DNA of 33,522 bases from Helicobacter sp. (GTDB lineage Bacteria > Campylobacterota > Campylobacteria > Campylobacterales > Helicobacteraceae), in NCBI GenBank assembly GCA_014799985.1, contig JAAVGZ010000089.1, positions 35,165 through 68,686 on the forward strand. The letters run 5' to 3'. Below, piece after piece: positions 8,609-16,371 of this stretch. Both the position numbers and the translations under genes were made by a program. The notes under the pieces are model-generated. The model did no database searches and was not told the DNA's origin. It saw nothing but the letters and a program-made list of their open reading frames with translations. Each line of letters opens with the position of its first letter. Position 1 is the first letter of the stretch.

Positions 8609-9178
8609 ATGGTCAAAGGTCGACAAAGCAATTTAAAGATATTTGAAATCGAGCCATGCGAGGAAAGTCGACTTATGGAATATATCAGCCGCAATTGCGT
8701 TTTGTTGCAGAATTTTTTGCTTCTACTTTCGCAAGAAATCACGCCAACACTTGTTGCCTTTCTCGAAGAACGTGGATTGTTGTTTATGGAATCCAAAACC
8801 CTCGAAAAGCTCAAACGTCCTGCCAAAAAGCAAGAATCTACCTCTATGATAGACGATGTGCTTGAGCACCAACCCGACTCAAAGACGACCCAAGCGCAGA
8901 TTCTCAATCGCATTATCCGCAGCGGCGAGGAGATTATATGCGAGGGCGATTTGATTGTCTATGGGCGTATCAACAGCGGGGCGCGCATTTATGCCAAAGG
9001 CAATCTCCAAATCTATGGCGAAGTTGACGGCGCTGTGGAATGCGAGGGCGAGTTTGTGTTGCTCACCAAAATCGGGCAGGGCAGCGTGCTCTTTGCGGGC
9101 GAGTTTCTCGACCCGAGTATGTTTGACGGCAACAAAAAGGCAACATTCAAAGACGGCAGAGTACTCGAGATTGTCTAA
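8609..9178 (+). CDS. minC: Septum site-determining protein MinC
   Basis: Inhibits FtsZ polymerisation away from mid-cell as part of the MinCD system. The 189-residue protein has a short N-terminal domain and a C-terminal right-handed beta-helix typical of MinC. The helix shows repeating glycine turns: GDLIVYGRINSGARIYAKGN, then LQIYGEVDGAVECEGEF (about residues 118-155). The length is near that of Helicobacter MinC. The start MVKGRQSNLK at 8609 has AGAGGA about eight bases upstream; an open frame reaching back to 8447 overlaps the peptidase gene and is discarded. The last four bases overlap the end of convergent folB. minD and minE are not in the window. The N-terminal half is visibly AT-richer than flanking genes. 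Confidence 0.88.
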   Translation: MVKGRQSNLKIFEIEPCEESRLMEYISRNCVLLQNFLLLLSQEITPTLVAFLEERGLLFMESKTLEKLKRPAKKQESTSMIDDVLEHQPDSKTTQAQILNRIIRSGEEIICEGDLIVYGRINSGARIYAKGNLQIYGEVDGAVECEGEFVLLTKIGQGSVLFAGEFLDPSMFDGNKKATFKDGRVLEIV

Positions 9179-9525
9179 ATTTTGAATTTTTGCGTGAGGC
9201 AAAGCGACACATTGCAATTATCAAAAATATGCGGCTTGATGATTTCAATCTCGGAACGATAGATAATCGGAAACAAATCTTTCAAGCCTTGCGTGAGAAA
9301 AACAACACCCTCTTCGAGCTTCTTAAATTGCTTGCGTTGGATTGTCGTTATCAAATAGTCTTTGACAAGAGAATAATCGATAAAAACATCGCTTTTGCAT
9401 TGATAATAAAGCGTGCAATTCACGACAACGCGTTGCGGTTTTTCGCGCTCGATTGGCAATAGTCCAATGATTGTATCAAACGTCAAATTGCGAACTTTGA
9501 CTGCCATTTCTTGTTTGATTTTCAT
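9175..9525 (-). CDS. folB: Dihydroneopterin aldolase FolB
   Basis: Converts dihydroneopterin to hydroxymethyl-dihydropterin and glycolaldehyde in folate synthesis. The 116-residue protein has the FolB pattern VRNLTFDTIIGLLPIEREKPQRVVV near the N-terminus, with the conserved Glu. It also has DYSLVKDYLI in the middle and EIEIIKPHIF near the C-terminus, with the conserved Lys. ATG 9525 has AGGAGA six bases upstream. The gene lies eight bases downstream of plsY in the same orientation, a pairing also known from H. pylori (HP1509-HP1510). It converges on minC with a four-base overlap, leaving no room for a separate terminator. Confidence 0.88.
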   Translation of the reverse strand: MKIKQEMAVKVRNLTFDTIIGLLPIEREKPQRVVVNCTLYYQCKSDVFIDYSLVKDYLITTIQRKQFKKLEEGVVFLTQGLKDLFPIIYRSEIEIIKPHIFDNCNVSLCLTQKFKI

Positions 9526-9533
9526 AGTCTCTC

Positions 9534-10193
9534 CTATACGATTTTTTGTTCTTTGCCTTGCAGGATTCGTTGGATATTTGGGAGATGTTTCCAGACAATC
9601 ACCACAGCGATGATGATAATCGGCGCATGGGATTCAATCTCTGGAATCGTGGGATTCAGAAAGGCATGGCTGACCAAAAACCCGCCCAAGCCCGCGAGAG
9701 ACGCGAGCGAAGAAATCTTGCTCCACTTGCCAACAACAAACCATGCCAAGAGCCCGAGCATTGCCTCAATCGGCAGCAAAACGAGCATCACGCCCACGCC
9801 TGTGGCGATTCCCTTGCCGCCGTCAAACTTCAGAAACGGGCTATAACAATGCCCAACCACGCTCAAAACGGCAATACTCCATTGCACATCTGCCCCCAAG
9901 TCGCATGCGCGCGCAGCGAGAATGACGCCCGCGCCCTTGAATGCGTCCAAAATGACCGTGAGCAGCGCAATCCTCTTCGCATGCGCGATGTTTTTTTGTT
10001 GCAACGCACGCAAGACATTCGTTGCGCCAATGCTGCCGCTGCCGACCTTGCGCAAATCGATTCCATAGAAAAGCCGCAGAATCACGAGCCCAAACGGAAT
10101 CCCGCCGACACAATAGGCGATGAGATAGAATTGGAAATTCTGATTCCCCAACAGCCACGAAGCCGTGTCGAGCAACCACCCAAGAAGATTCAT
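9534..10193 (-). CDS. plsY: Acyl-phosphate:glycerol-3-phosphate acyltransferase PlsY
   Basis: First acylation step of phospholipid synthesis: transfers an acyl group from acyl-phosphate to glycerol-3-phosphate at the inner membrane. The 219-residue polytopic protein carries the three cytoplasmic PlsY motifs. These are GSGSIGATNVLR (about residues 51-62), GHCYSPFLKFDGGKGIATG (about residues 113-131) and HLPNIQRILQGKE (about residues 203-215). ATG 10193 overlaps the queF stop by four bases and has GAGGAG upstream. It is coupled upstream to queF-gyrB-dnaN and followed by folB. Confidence 0.95.
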   Translation of the reverse strand: MNLLGWLLDTASWLLGNQNFQFYLIAYCVGGIPFGLVILRLFYGIDLRKVGSGSIGATNVLRALQQKNIAHAKRIALLTVILDAFKGAGVILAARACDLGADVQWSIAVLSVVGHCYSPFLKFDGGKGIATGVGVMLVLLPIEAMLGLLAWFVVGKWSKISSLASLAGLGGFLVSHAFLNPTIPEIESHAPIIIIAVVIVWKHLPNIQRILQGKEQKIV

Positions 10194-10567
10194 CGCTGCT
10201 CCTCGCTGTTAATCTCGATAATGGTATGCACATTGCCGCGTGGGTTGAAATCGGCGCGGACAAGGAGCTTCTTGGGCGCAAGCTTCTCCCACAGAAGCGC
10301 ATAGATTTCGTTGATGCTGTCCTCGTGGCTGATGTAGCGATTCCGAAACGAGTTAATGTAGAGCTTGAGCGCCTTGAGCTCGACAACGAAACGCGCGGGC
10401 GCATAGCTCACAAAGATGCTCGCATAGTCGGGGTAGCCGCTGCGCGGGCAGAGGCACGAGAACTCGGGCAATGTGATGTTGATTGTGTAGAATCGCTCAT
10501 GCTTGTTCTCCCACAGCTCGATGCTTTGCGGGTCGAAGTTGGAAATTTCTAGCTCACCATAGCGCAT
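10190..10567 (-). CDS. queF: NADPH-dependent 7-cyano-7-deazaguanine reductase QueF (type I)
   Basis: Reduces preQ0 to preQ1 for queuosine modification of tRNA. At 125 residues it is the short, unimodular QueF form. It shows PEFSCLCPRSGYPDYA, with the catalytic Cys before Pro and the catalytic Asp in YPDY, and the QueF substrate/NADPH motif ELKALKLY followed by FRNRYISHED. ATG 10567 lies eight bases after the gyrB stop. The ribosome site is weak, using an AGG next to that stop, so translation may depend on coupling to gyrB. It overlaps plsY by four bases. No other queuosine genes are in the window. Confidence 0.93.
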   Translation of the reverse strand: MRYGELEISNFDPQSIELWENKHERFYTINITLPEFSCLCPRSGYPDYASIFVSYAPARFVVELKALKLYINSFRNRYISHEDSINEIYALLWEKLAPKKLLVRADFNPRGNVHTIIEINSEEQR

Positions 10568-10575
10568 AAAATAGC

Positions 10576-12927
10576 CTAAATATCGAGATTCTTAACATCG
10601 TTCGCATGCTCTTGGATATAGTTGCGGCGCGGCTCGACCTCATCACCCATAAACAGCGCAAACACAGAATCTGCCTCGCTCTCGTCATCGGCGCGCAGCT
10701 GCTCATTGAGCGCATCGCTAATGCGAATGCGCAACAAATGGCGATTCTCCTTTGTCATTGTCGTTTCCCACAGCTGCTCGGGATTCATCTCGCCCAAGCC
10801 CTTGTAACGTTGGATATGCGCGCCCTTTTTCGCGCTTTCTTCAATGTCCTTGAGCACCTCGAACATGTCTTTGTTCTCGAGAAAGTCCAAGTCGCGCTCG
10901 ATGAGTGTCGCATACAATCTCTTCGCCTGAAGCAGCAGAGGGTCGCTAAAGAGCTCGTACCCAAACGCGATGTTGTGCAGCCCGCTCGTGGTTTGGATAT
11001 AGAGTTGCAACATCGAATCGCTGCTGTTGCTGTTCAAGATGTGATAATCGAGCTCGGCGAGGTGCAGCGCGAGTTTGTCTTGCAAGACATCAAGCGACAG
11101 ATTCTCGCATGGATTTTGCACGAGATATTGCACGACTTCAAAAATGCTGATTTTCTTCGTGAGGCTGCGCAAAAGCGAGCGATAGTGGCTTAGATTCTTC
11201 AGAAAATCGAGCAGCTCTGCCTGCCCAATGCCTTTGAAATGGAAGTTTTCAATGCCGTTTTCAATCAGATAGTCGCTCATCGCCTTGTCGTCTTTGAGAT
11301 AGATTTCGACCTTGCCCTTTTTGAAGCGATAGAGCGGAGGCTGGGCGATATAGAGATAGCCCTTGTCGATGACGGGCTTGAGATAGCGAAAGAAAAATGT
11401 CAGCAGCAATGTCTGGATATGGCTGCCATCGACATCGGCATCGGTCATGATGATAATCTTCTCGTAGCGAATCTTGCTAATGTCAAACTCCGTACCAATC
11501 CCGCAGCCAAGCGCGGTAATCATGTTCTTGATTTCCTCGCTCTTGAGAATCTTGTCGATGCGGCTTTTTTCGACATTCAGCAGCTTGCCGCGCAAAGGCA
11601 GAATCGCCTGAAACGAGCGGTCGCGCCCACTCTTGGCGCTGCCGCCCGCGCTGTCGCCCTCGACAAGAAAGAGTTCCGACTCGCTTGGGTCTTTGCTTTG
11701 GCAGTCGGCGAGCTTGCCCGGCAGTGTGCCCACGCTAAAACTCTCTTTCTTGCGCGTGAGCTCGCGCGCCTTTTTCGCCGCCTCGCGCCCACGTGCGGCG
11801 AGTAGCGCCTTTTGCATAATCGCCTTGGCGTCTGTCGGATTCTCCTCGAAAAACTTCATGAGTTTTTCATACACAATCTTTTGAATGAGCGGACGCACGA
11901 ACGAGTTGCCAAGCTTGCCCTTCGTCTGCCCCTCGAACTGCGGCTCGCTTATGCGCACGGAGACAATCGCGACCAAGCCTTCGCGAATGTCATCGCCGCT
12001 GACCTTCGCGTCTTTCTCGCGCGCCGAAGCGTTGGTGTCGATGTAGCTGATGATTGCTCGCGAGAGCCCAGCGCGGAATCCTGCCTCGTGCGTGCCGCCC
12101 TCGGGGGTTTTGATGTTGTTCACAAAGCCAAGCAATTTTTCGTCAAAGCCCTCGTTATACGCGAGCGCGATGTCGACCTCGCAAGAGTTTTCGCCATGCG
12201 CCTTGTCGCTGATTGTGATGATTTGTGAAAGCAGCGCCTGTGTGTTGAGCGCATGGATAAACTCGCTCAAGCCGCCCTTGAAATGGTATTCCTCCGTTTT
12301 GTCGATTCTCTCGTCATGGAATCTAATCGTGATGTTTGGGTTCAAATAGGCGATTTCTTTGAAACGTTTCGAGAGAATCTCGAATTGGAATTGCATGTCT
12401 TCAAAGATGCTCGAATCGGGCAGGAACTCAATGATTGTGCCCGTTTTGTCGGTGCTGCCAATGGTTTCTAGCTCGTTTGTGGGGATTCCGCACTCGAAGG
12501 TTTGCGTATAGACTTTTCCCTCGCGATGAATGTACATTTTGAGCCTTGCGCTCAATGCGTTGACGACAGAGATTCCAACGCCATGCAGCCCGCCCGAGAC
12601 CTTATAGACATTATTATCGAACTTGCCGCCCGCATGCAATGTCGTGAGCACGACAGTCGCGGCGGGGAGATTCTCGGTGGGGTGCATGTCTGTCGGGATT
12701 CCGCGCCCGTTGTCTTGGATAATCGCTCTGCCATCAGCACAAAGCGTGATGTCGATAGAATCGCAGAATCCTGCCATCGCCTCGTCAATGGAGTTGTCCA
12801 CGACTTCGTAGATGAGATGGTGTAGCCCTTTGGTGCTCGTGTCGCCAATATACATTCCGGGGCGCTTGCGAACGGCTTCTAAGCCCTTGAGAACCTTTAT
12901 CGTGTCGGCAGAATATTGGTTTTGCAT
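10576..12927 (-). CDS. gyrB: DNA gyrase subunit B
   Basis: ATPase and part of the DNA-cleavage core of gyrase, which introduces negative supercoils. The 783-residue protein has the GHKL ATPase motifs EVVDNSIDEAM, DNGRGIP and GGLHGVGISVVNALS. It also has the QTK loop region EGQTKGKLGN and the TOPRIM domain (FLVEGDSAGGSAKSGRDR, IIMTDADVDGSHI). The C-terminal segment QRYKGLGEMNPEQLW is diagnostic for type IIA enzymes. The start MQNQYSADTIKVLKGLEAV has AAGGAAA upstream. It lies eight bases after dnaN and eight before queF. Confidence 0.98.
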   Translation of the reverse strand: MQNQYSADTIKVLKGLEAVRKRPGMYIGDTSTKGLHHLIYEVVDNSIDEAMAGFCDSIDITLCADGRAIIQDNGRGIPTDMHPTENLPAATVVLTTLHAGGKFDNNVYKVSGGLHGVGISVVNALSARLKMYIHREGKVYTQTFECGIPTNELETIGSTDKTGTIIEFLPDSSIFEDMQFQFEILSKRFKEIAYLNPNITIRFHDERIDKTEEYHFKGGLSEFIHALNTQALLSQIITISDKAHGENSCEVDIALAYNEGFDEKLLGFVNNIKTPEGGTHEAGFRAGLSRAIISYIDTNASAREKDAKVSGDDIREGLVAIVSVRISEPQFEGQTKGKLGNSFVRPLIQKIVYEKLMKFFEENPTDAKAIMQKALLAARGREAAKKARELTRKKESFSVGTLPGKLADCQSKDPSESELFLVEGDSAGGSAKSGRDRSFQAILPLRGKLLNVEKSRIDKILKSEEIKNMITALGCGIGTEFDISKIRYEKIIIMTDADVDGSHIQTLLLTFFFRYLKPVIDKGYLYIAQPPLYRFKKGKVEIYLKDDKAMSDYLIENGIENFHFKGIGQAELLDFLKNLSHYRSLLRSLTKKISIFEVVQYLVQNPCENLSLDVLQDKLALHLAELDYHILNSNSSDSMLQLYIQTTSGLHNIAFGYELFSDPLLLQAKRLYATLIERDLDFLENKDMFEVLKDIEESAKKGAHIQRYKGLGEMNPEQLWETTMTKENRHLLRIRISDALNEQLRADDESEADSVFALFMGDEVEPRRNYIQEHANDVKNLDI

Positions 12928-12935
12928 GCGTTTCC

Positions 12936-14009
12936 TTATGTGATGATGGGGATAATCACGGTGCTAAAGTTTTCGGATTCGACCACAAAGGGGCTATAGG
13001 AATCTTTGATTTTGAGTGTGAAATCTGGCGTTTGAATGTGGGCGAGGAAGTCGGCGACCTGCTTGGAGTTGATGCCAATCAGCACTTCGTCATCGACATT
13101 TGCGGGAATCTCGAAGCTCGTTTCTGCCTTCTCGTCTGGACCGCCATTGATAGAGCTGAAAAAGACTTCGTTGCCGCTGATTCTAAGCTCGATGATGTTG
13201 CTTAGCGTCTCGATGAGTCGGATAGATTCGAGGAATTGGTCGCGCGGAAGCAGGATTTCATGCGCGAAGCTCGTGGGGATAATCTTCTCGTATTGGGGAT
13301 AGTTGCCGTTGATGAGACGCACGAAGCATTGCGCCTTGCTGTCTTTGAGAACGAGGATTGTCGGGGTTTGATATACCTTTGTGTCGGGCTCGAAGTCGAG
13401 CTTTTGCAGCTCGAGCACGGCTTGCTTGGGAATGATGAAGCTTGTCTCTGTGTCGCTCGATGGGTGCGTGATGATTCCGAGCCGCTTCGTGTCTGTGCCG
13501 ACAATGTCAATTTTCTCTTTGGTGAAGGCAAACAGCATGCCCGTGATTTCGACACGTTGGTTGTTCGTGTCGATTGTTGGCGAGATTTTTTTGAAATCAT
13601 GCGAGAGGTCGGCGAAGGTGATGTCGAGCTCGTTTGCGTCCTCGTAGTCTGGAAATGTCGGAAATTCTTCGGCGATGAAGCTTGGAAGCTTGAAATGGCT
13701 CTTGCCTTGCGAGATTGTGAGGATATTCTCATCTGCCTTGAGATTGATGGGCGTATTGTTTTTGAGGTTGCGCACGATGTCAAGAAGCTTCTTTGCGTTC
13801 GCCGTGATTCGCCCCTCTTGCTTTGTCGTGATGTCTTTCGAGCAAAGCTGCATTCCCATCTCGAAATCGGTCGCGTAGCATATCAGCTGTTCCTTGCTCA
13901 CCGTGAGCATGACATGCGATGTGATTTGCACAAATTCCTTTTTGTCGCTAAAGGGCTGCAAGATATTGAGCAGGGGCTCGAGCGTTTCTTTGCTAATCGT
14001 GCATTCCAT
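12936..14009 (-). CDS. dnaN: DNA polymerase III sliding clamp (beta subunit)
   Basis: The 357-residue beta clamp encircles DNA and tethers the replicative polymerase. It begins MECTISKETLEPLLNILQPF and shows the three-domain clamp pattern, with FKLPSFIAEEFPTFPDYE in the first domain and VESENFSTVIIPIIT at the C-terminus (family usually ends in PM or similar). ATG 14009 has AAGGA about eight bases upstream. The 5' leader passes through the predicted DNA unwinding region (14010-14072), so origin melting and dnaN transcription share the same DNA. It is followed by gyrB and queF. Confidence 0.97.
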   Translation of the reverse strand: MECTISKETLEPLLNILQPFSDKKEFVQITSHVMLTVSKEQLICYATDFEMGMQLCSKDITTKQEGRITANAKKLLDIVRNLKNNTPINLKADENILTISQGKSHFKLPSFIAEEFPTFPDYEDANELDITFADLSHDFKKISPTIDTNNQRVEITGMLFAFTKEKIDIVGTDTKRLGIITHPSSDTETSFIIPKQAVLELQKLDFEPDTKVYQTPTILVLKDSKAQCFVRLINGNYPQYEKIIPTSFAHEILLPRDQFLESIRLIETLSNIIELRISGNEVFFSSINGGPDEKAETSFEIPANVDDEVLIGINSKQVADFLAHIQTPDFTLKIKDSYSPFVVESENFSTVIIPIIT

Positions 14010-14042
14010 ATAGTATGTCCTTTAATTTAAAGATTTCTTTTT

Positions 14043-14051
14043 TAGTAGTAG
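14043..14051 (+). other. DnaA-trio element (TAG)x3 in the unwinding region
   Basis: Three tandem TAG triplets lie between an AT-rich stretch on the 5' side and a G-rich spacer plus reverse DnaA-box words on the 3' side. Polarity is as known for DnaA-trios, which are read 3' to 5' away from the boxes by the DnaA filament on single-stranded DNA. Confidence 0.6.
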
Positions 14052-14169
14052 GGGACGTGAAAATGTGAAAAACCCTTCATTGATTGGGCACAGCCGCTCC
14101 ATCTATCGTGAAATACATGGGACAAATCGCCGATGTTGCGCCCTTCTGTTCACAGCCATTCAAAAGCGC

Positions 14170-14175
14170 ATTGTA
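14170..14175 (-). promoter_or_regulatory. Probable extended -10 of the dnaN promoter
   Basis: The minus strand reads TGCTACAATGCGC, an extended -10 (TGC-TACAAT), just past the end of dnaA. The leader to dnaN would be about 150 bases and would cross all the DnaA-box-like words of this gap. It closely resembles the dnaA and ssrA -10 regions in this window. Confidence 0.5.
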
Positions 14176-14186
14176 GCATATTTTTG

Positions 14187-15482
14187 TTAGTTTTTCAGCC
14201 GAATCTTGCTCTGCAGCTCTTCGAGCTTGAGCTTGAAATCCTTGTTGGTCTTAATCTCGGTTTCGATGGCTTTGTATGCTTTGCTCACGGAGCTATGGTC
14301 TTTCATGCCCAAGCCCTGCGCGATTGATGGCATCGAGTTGGGCGTGAGCAGGCGCGCGAGGTAGATGACGATTCTACGCGAAAGCACGATTTTCTTGCGC
14401 TTTGATTTGCTGCTAATCTCGGAGGGCTTGATGTTGAAATCGAGCGCCACGGTGTCGATGATTCTCTCTAACGTGATGTTTGTGCTTTCCTCGACAATGT
14501 GCTCCTTGAGCTGCTGCCGCGCAAACTCGAGCGTGATGTCCTGCCCGATGATGTTCGCGGCGACATTGAGTTGCAAGATGTTCCCGCCAATCTCGCGAAT
14601 GTTGTTGTTGATGTTTGTCGCGATGAACTCAATCACATCGTTGGTCAGAAAGATTTTATCACGTTGGCAGATGTTCTTGATAATGCGAATCTTCGTTTCG
14701 AGCTCGGGTTGCAGAATCTCGCACACAAGCCCCGAGAGAAATCGGCTCTTGAGCCGCTCATCGAGCTTGTCGATGTATTTTGGGTGCTTGTCTGATGTCA
14801 TCACAATCTGCTTTCTGTTGTTGTGCAGCTCCTCGAAGGTGTGGAAAAACTCTTCTTGCAGCATATCCTTGCCTTTGGAGGCGAAAAACTGAATGTCATC
14901 AATCAATAGATAGTCGTTCGAGCGGTATTTTTCTTTGAATCTATCCATCGTCTTGTTGCGCAGATGATGCACGAAGTCGTTCAAGAATTGCTCGCTTGTT
15001 ACATAATTCACGCTCTTGTTGTGGCTCACATAGTTGCCAATCGCGTTCAGCAGGTGCGTTTTGCCAAGCCCCGTGCCGCCATAAATCAGCAGCGGATTGA
15101 ACTTCGCCTGATGTTTGGCGACATTCGAGGCGGCGTTGTGCGCCATGCGGTTCGAGCCGCCGACAACGAAGTTTTCAAATGTACATGTGAAATCGAGAAT
15201 GCTCGTGCGCTTGACATTTTTTTGCTTCGGCGGCGACTTTTTTTGGGTCGCGAGGATAATCTCGACCGTTGTCGTGTTGCCGTTGCGCAGCTCGAAAAGA
15301 TGCGCGATTCGCTGCATGTATTTCGTGCGCACCCAGTTGGCGATGAGGATATTGGGCGCGCTGAACACGGCGTGGCTGCTTGAGCTCATCTCCTCGATGT
15401 ATTGCAGCTGCCTAAGGTAGTGCTCGTACTCGACTTCCGAGATTTCGTCTTTGAGTTGTTCCAAAATTTCTTTGCTTTGCAT
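14187..15482 (-). CDS. dnaA: Chromosomal replication initiator protein DnaA
   Basis: AAA+ ATPase that binds DnaA boxes, opens the origin and loads the replicative helicase. The 431-residue protein has Walker A GGTGLGKTH (about residues 135-143), Walker B LLIDDIQFF, sensor I region VMTSDKHPK and a C-terminal helix-turn-helix box, GMKDHSSVSKAYK, in place of the more usual GRDHTTV. The start MQSKEILEQLKDEI at 15482 has AAAGGA about eight bases upstream; an upstream extension to 15527 would run through DnaA-box words. Its promoter (15546-15551) and leader lie in a DnaA-box cluster, suggesting autoregulation. It is divergent from ruvC and precedes dnaN after the predicted origin. Confidence 0.98.
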   Translation of the reverse strand: MQSKEILEQLKDEISEVEYEHYLRQLQYIEEMSSSSHAVFSAPNILIANWVRTKYMQRIAHLFELRNGNTTTVEIILATQKKSPPKQKNVKRTSILDFTCTFENFVVGGSNRMAHNAASNVAKHQAKFNPLLIYGGTGLGKTHLLNAIGNYVSHNKSVNYVTSEQFLNDFVHHLRNKTMDRFKEKYRSNDYLLIDDIQFFASKGKDMLQEEFFHTFEELHNNRKQIVMTSDKHPKYIDKLDERLKSRFLSGLVCEILQPELETKIRIIKNICQRDKIFLTNDVIEFIATNINNNIREIGGNILQLNVAANIIGQDITLEFARQQLKEHIVEESTNITLERIIDTVALDFNIKPSEISSKSKRKKIVLSRRIVIYLARLLTPNSMPSIAQGLGMKDHSSVSKAYKAIETEIKTNKDFKLKLEELQSKIRLKN

Positions 15483-15615
15483 GATGTCCTTTGAGACGTG
15501 AATAACGCAATTCACAGATGTGAACAAATCGGCAGTTCAGCGCGCATTATAGCATATTTGGCTAGAATCTGCCGACAAACCATGTGAACAACAAGGGAAA
15601 AGGCTGTGAATAATG
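15483..15615. promoter_or_regulatory. DnaA-box cluster between dnaA and ruvC (possible second origin lobe)
   Basis: Five DnaA-box-like 9-mers occur within about 120 bases. On plus they read CGTGAATAA (15497-15505), CAATTCACA (15508-15516), TGTGAACAA (15519-15527), TGTGAACAA (15583-15591) and TGTGAATAA (15605-15613). The last is the reverse complement of TTATTCACA, a consensus-grade box, and overlaps the ruvC start codon. Four share one orientation. Helicobacter pylori and Wolinella have bipartite origins flanking dnaA, so this may be oriC1 and/or the dnaA autoregulatory site. Confidence 0.7.
15546..15551 (-). promoter_or_regulatory. Probable extended -10 of the dnaA promoter
   Basis: The minus strand reads TGCTATAATGCGC, an extended -10 with a perfect TATAAT. 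The transcript would start near 15539 with a leader of about 57 bases containing three DnaA-box words. No convincing -35 is seen. Confidence 0.6.
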
Positions 15616-16094
15616 CAGGAAATGTGATTCTCGGAATCGACCCGGGCAGTCGCAATTGCGGCTATTGCGTACTGCACGCAAAGCCACGTGCGCAAAGCAT
15701 TCTCGAGGCGGGGCTCATCAGGATTCATGAGCGAATCTTGCAACATCAGATTCTCGAGCTTTGCGAGGGAATCGAGCTCATCTTGCGCCAACATCGGATT
15801 GATTGTGTCGCGATTGAGGACATTTTCTATGCCTACAATCCCCAAACCGTGCTCAAGCTCGCCCAGTTTCGCGGCGCGCTGTCGCTCAAGATTTTGCAAG
15901 AAATTGGCAATTTCGCCGAATACACGCCGTTGCAGGTCAAAAAGGCGCTCACGGGCAATGGCAAGGCGAAAAAGGAGCAGGTTGCGTTCATGGTCAAGCG
16001 GATTCTTGGAATCAAGGGCGACATCAAGCCGCTTGATGTAACGGACGCCATCGCTGTGGCGCTCACGCATAGCCAGCGGCTGAAGTTGTGGTGA
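15606..16094 (+). CDS. ruvC: Holliday junction resolvase RuvC
   Basis: Dimeric endonuclease that cuts four-way junctions during recombination with RuvAB. The 162-residue protein has the acidic catalytic set: Asp in ILGIDPGSRNCGYCVL (residue 12), Glu in VAIEDIFYAYNP, and the Asp residues of DVTDAIAVALTH near the end. The GTG start at 15606 is preceded by AAAAGG; no in-frame ATG lies before the catalytic motif. The start codon lies inside the strongest DnaA-box word (15605-15613), so DnaA binding could affect ruvC expression. It is divergent from dnaA and followed by the long repeat-rich gap. Confidence 0.95.
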   Translation: MNNAGNVILGIDPGSRNCGYCVLHAKPRAQSILEAGLIRIHERILQHQILELCEGIELILRQHRIDCVAIEDIFYAYNPQTVLKLAQFRGALSLKILQEIGNFAEYTPLQVKKALTGNGKAKKEQVAFMVKRILGIKGDIKPLDVTDAIAVALTHSQRLKLW

Positions 16095-16124
16095 GAGTCA
16101 TGAATTTTCGGAGAATTTACTATC

Positions 16125-16226
16125 GTCATTGCGAGCGAGCAGCGCGAGCGCGGCAACCAACCGTGTGCGAAGCTAGAATCATGGGGATTCTTTGCTTGTT
16201 GATTGCTTCGCTTTGCTCGCAATGAC
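16125..16226. repeat. Full GTCATTGCGAGC inverted-repeat element, copy A
   Basis: A 102-base element bounded by perfect 12-base inverted ends, GTCATTGCGAGC and GCTCGCAATGAC. The interior (CGGCAACCAACCG, AGCTAGAATCAT, GGGATTCTTTGC) is nearly the same as in the copy at 16672-16774. It resembles REP/MITE-like palindromic elements found in many bacterial genomes. No transposase is present in the window. Confidence 0.9.
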
Positions 16227-16238
16227 AATTGGAATCTT

Positions 16239-16265
16239 GTCATGTTGAGCGTAGCGAAACATCTC
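16239..16265. repeat. GTCATGTTGAGC repeat arm
   Basis: GTCATGTTGAGCGTAGCGAA followed by ACATCTC is a divergent relative of the GTCATTGCGAGC arm, 12 bases after copy A. Only one arm is seen. Confidence 0.6.
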
Positions 16266-16297
16266 TTTGCGATTCCATTCTTCGTATATTTCGTCAA

Positions 16298-16371
16298 GGG
16301 GGACAGGGGGGCTACTTGCCATAGCAAGCACGAAGTGCTTGCGTGTCATGATAGTCTCCCCCCTATCCCCC
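16298..16371. repeat. Nested hairpin with G/C-run arms
   Basis: The outer arms are G-rich (16298-16311: five G, ACA, six G) and C-rich (16358-16371: six C, TAT, five C), pairing with one mismatch. Inside is a perfect eight-base stem, GCAAGCAC/GTGCTTGC, with a three-base loop (16324-16342). Confidence 0.8.

Larger units (their letters stand above)
14010..14186. other. oriC: Probable replication origin between dnaA and dnaN (oriC)
   Basis: This 177-base gap holds, in order on plus, an AT-rich stretch (14019-14042), three TAG triplets (14043-14051) and a short G-rich spacer (14052-14055). Two abutting DnaA-box-like 9-mers follow in reverse orientation, CGTGAAAAT (14056-14064) and TGTGAAAAA (14064-14072). 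Further similar words are CGTGAAATA (14107-14115) and CTGTTCACA (14146-14154). The order unwinding region, DnaA-trio, GC spacer, DnaA boxes is that of the basal bacterial unwinding system defined in Bacillus subtilis. dnaA-dnaN-gyrB context supports it. The boxes match the consensus imperfectly; no activity is shown by sequence alone. Confidence 0.72.

Noticed and set aside
9546..10304. Plus-strand open frame opposite plsY and queF
   Set aside because: Both opposite genes have complete family motifs and coupled starts; the frame has no signature of its own.
13236..14030. Long plus-strand open frame of 264 codons antisense to dnaN
   Set aside because: It is an out-of-frame shadow of dnaN, has no ribosome site, and its composition (many Val, Glu, Arg) is typical of antisense translation of this codon usage.
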